5,148 nucleotides of DNA. Origin: Cyanobium sp. NIES-981. Its GTDB lineage: Bacteria; Cyanobacteriota; Cyanobacteriia; PCC-6307; Cyanobiaceae. Below the pieces are notes generated by a model. That model saw only the letters and a list, made by a program, of their open reading frames with translations. It had not been told where the DNA came from and searched no databases. A program made the translations under genes and the position numbers. Below, piece by piece: positions 3,937 to 5,148 of this stretch. Positions within the stretch are counted from its first letter, which is position 1. The number at the start of each line of letters is the position of its first letter. The stretch covers positions 1-5,148 of the forward strand of contig CAMDSS010000153.1 in the NCBI GenBank assembly GCA_945907085.1, read 5' to 3'.

Positions 3937-5148
3937 TCAGTCGAGGTCGGGCATGGCCAAGGTGGGCTCGGCCTGACGGTCGATGCCCTTTTCAAAGCCA
4001 GCAGCAGCGGCGCGGGCGCGGCCCGCATGCCAGAGGTGACCCACCAGGAAGAAGAAGGCCAACACGAATTGGGTGGAGGCCAGCCACTGGCGGATGTTCA
4101 CGAAGTTCACCGAGTTGGGCTCGGTGATGATCCCGCCCACTGAGTTCAGGGAGGCGTTGGGAGCGTGGGTCATGTATTCAGCTGCCCGGCGCACTTGCCA
4201 GGGCTGAATGTCGTTTTGGAGCTTGTCGAGGCTCAGGCCGTTGGGGCCGCGCAGGGGCTCCAGCCAAGGACCACGGAAGTCCCAGAAACGCATGGTTTCA
4301 CCACCAAAGATGATCTCGCCGGTGGGTGAACGCATCAGGTATTTGCCCAAACCGGTGGGGCCCATGGCCGAACCGATGTTGGCGCCGAGGCGTTGGTCAC
4401 GCACCAGGAAGGTGAAGCTTTGGGCCTGGGAAGACTCGGCGTTGGTGGGGCCGTAGAACTCCGAGGGGTAGGCGGTGTTGTTGAACCAGATGTAGGCCGA
4501 GGCGATGAAGCTCATGAAGCTCAGGGCGCCGAGGCTGTAGCTCAGGTAGGCCTCACCGTTCCAGATGAAGGCGCGACGCACCCAGCCGAAGGGCTTGGTG
4601 ACGGCATGCCAGATGCCACCAAAGATGCAGATCAGACCAATCCAGATGTGGCCGCCGATGATGTCTTCCATCGAGTTGACCCCGATGATCCAGCCCTCGC
4701 CACCGAAGGGGGCGCGGGTCAGATAACCGAAGATCACGCCGGGATCCAGGGTGGGGTTGGTGATGATCCGCACATCGCCACCGCCCGGGGCCCAGGTGTC
4801 GTAGACACCGCCAAAGAACATGGCCTTGAACACCAGCAGCAGCGCACCCACACCCAGCAGGATCAGGTGGTAGCCAATGATGTTGGTCATCTGGTTCTTG
4901 TCGCGCCAATCCTGGGCGAAGAACGAGGAGTAGTTCTCCAGGATTTCAGGGCCGCGCAGGGCGTGGTACAGACCGCCCAGGCCGAGCACGGCTGAGCTGA
5001 TCAGGTGCAACACACCGACCACGAAGAAGGGGTAGAGGTCAACGACCTCACCACCGGGGCCGACGCCGTAGCCCAGGGTTGCCACGTGGGGGAACAGGAT
5101 CAGACCCTGCTCGTACATGGGCTTGTCGAAGGTGAAGTGACTCACCTC
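3937..5148 (-). CDS. psbC: Photosystem II chlorophyll-binding core antenna protein CP43 (PsbC), N-terminally truncated by window edge
   Basis: CP43 is a thylakoid-membrane core antenna of photosystem II that binds chlorophyll a and helps ligate the oxygen-evolving cluster. The frame is open from the window edge (5148) to the TGA at 3937-3939, giving 403 visible residues. Matching to the standard CP43 numbering suggests about 70 residues, including the first transmembrane helix, are missing. Five membrane helices are visible: FFVVGVLHLISSAVLG, IIGYHLILLGVGALLLV, HIWIGLICIFGGIWHAV, YLSYSLGALSFMSFIASAYIW and FVLAFFFLVGHLWHAG, with many candidate chlorophyll-ligating His. The large lumenal loop holds GGETMRFWDFRGPWLEPLRGPNG; its Glu (codon 4297-4299) and Arg (4288-4290) correspond to CP43 Glu354 and Arg357 at the Mn4CaO5 cluster. 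The GTG at 5145 is internal, not a start. The gene probably follows and overlaps psbD, as in other cyanobacteria (off window). Confidence 0.99.
   Translation of the reverse strand, partial: EVSHFTFDKPMYEQGLILFPHVATLGYGVGPGGEVVDLYPFFVVGVLHLISSAVLGLGGLYHALRGPEILENYSSFFAQDWRDKNQMTNIIGYHLILLGVGALLLVFKAMFFGGVYDTWAPGGGDVRIITNPTLDPGVIFGYLTRAPFGGEGWIIGVNSMEDIIGGHIWIGLICIFGGIWHAVTKPFGWVRRAFIWNGEAYLSYSLGALSFMSFIASAYIWFNNTAYPSEFYGPTNAESSQAQSFTFLVRDQRLGANIGSAMGPTGLGKYLMRSPTGEIIFGGETMRFWDFRGPWLEPLRGPNGLSLDKLQNDIQPWQVRRAAEYMTHAPNASLNSVGGIITEPNSVNFVNIRQWLASTQFVLAFFFLVGHLWHAGRARAAAAGFEKGIDRQAEPTLAMPDLD

Noticed and set aside
3315..4028. 237-codon minus-strand frame antisense to maf and running into the psbC end
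   Set aside because: It crosses the psbC terminator and stop and has only low-complexity Gln/Ala content. Its AVSRQQ repeats are the reverse reading of the maf duplication.
4393..4995. 200-codon plus-strand open frame antisense to psbC
   Set aside because: It is the complement of highly conserved CP43 codons; the Gly/Ala/Asp/Val-rich translation has no domain or start signal.

Overview
The window looks like core chromosome of a GC-rich alpha-cyanobacterium (Cyanobium or marine/brackish Synechococcus type). The evidence is a CP43 (PsbC) photosystem II protein ending in the picocyanobacterial style (...EPTLAMPDLD), a CobQ of the kind I recall from Prochlorococcus/Synechococcus (motifs MVLGTSSGAGK and PFKGQNMS), and strong third-position GC bias throughout. 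The high GC argues against Prochlorococcus. No mobile element, tRNA, rRNA, CRISPR array or phage gene is visible. The window is densely coded and has no gene-free stretch longer than about 60 bases.

Layout, left to right. (1) The 3' part of mnmA, the tRNA 2-thiouridylase, on the plus strand (2-973, cut by the window edge). (2) A minus-strand cluster, transcribed right to left: a small conserved winged-helix-like protein resembling the cyanobacterial Npun_F0494 family (3268-2858), then cobQ, cobyric acid synthase (2846-1248), then a tiny standalone [2Fe-2S] protein (1243-998) whose start lies 4 nt after the cobQ stop. The cluster converges on mnmA with only 24 bases between the stop codons. 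(3) maf, a nucleotide pyrophosphatase, on the plus strand (3300-3884). It is divergent from the cluster, with only 31 bases between start codons. Those 31 bases hold a Shine-Dalgarno-bearing hairpin and a run of nine C. (4) The distal part of psbC on the minus strand (5148-3937, cut by the window edge). It converges on maf and is followed by a clear intrinsic terminator whose U-tract runs into the maf stop codon.

Functionally these are housekeeping genes: tRNA wobble-uridine thiolation, cobamide (probably pseudocobalamin) synthesis, nucleotide-pool sanitation and the photosystem II core antenna. The only hint of a less-described unit is the three-gene minus-strand cluster, in which CobQ is flanked by an uncharacterised winged-helix-like protein and a xanthine-oxidase-style mini-ferredoxin. 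A shared role in cobamide metabolism is inference from gene order and spacing only. No dramatic new system is visible. The items most worth a second look are the start-site hairpin at 3269-3283, the in-frame 18-bp tandem duplication inside maf, and the mini-ferredoxin coupled to cobQ.
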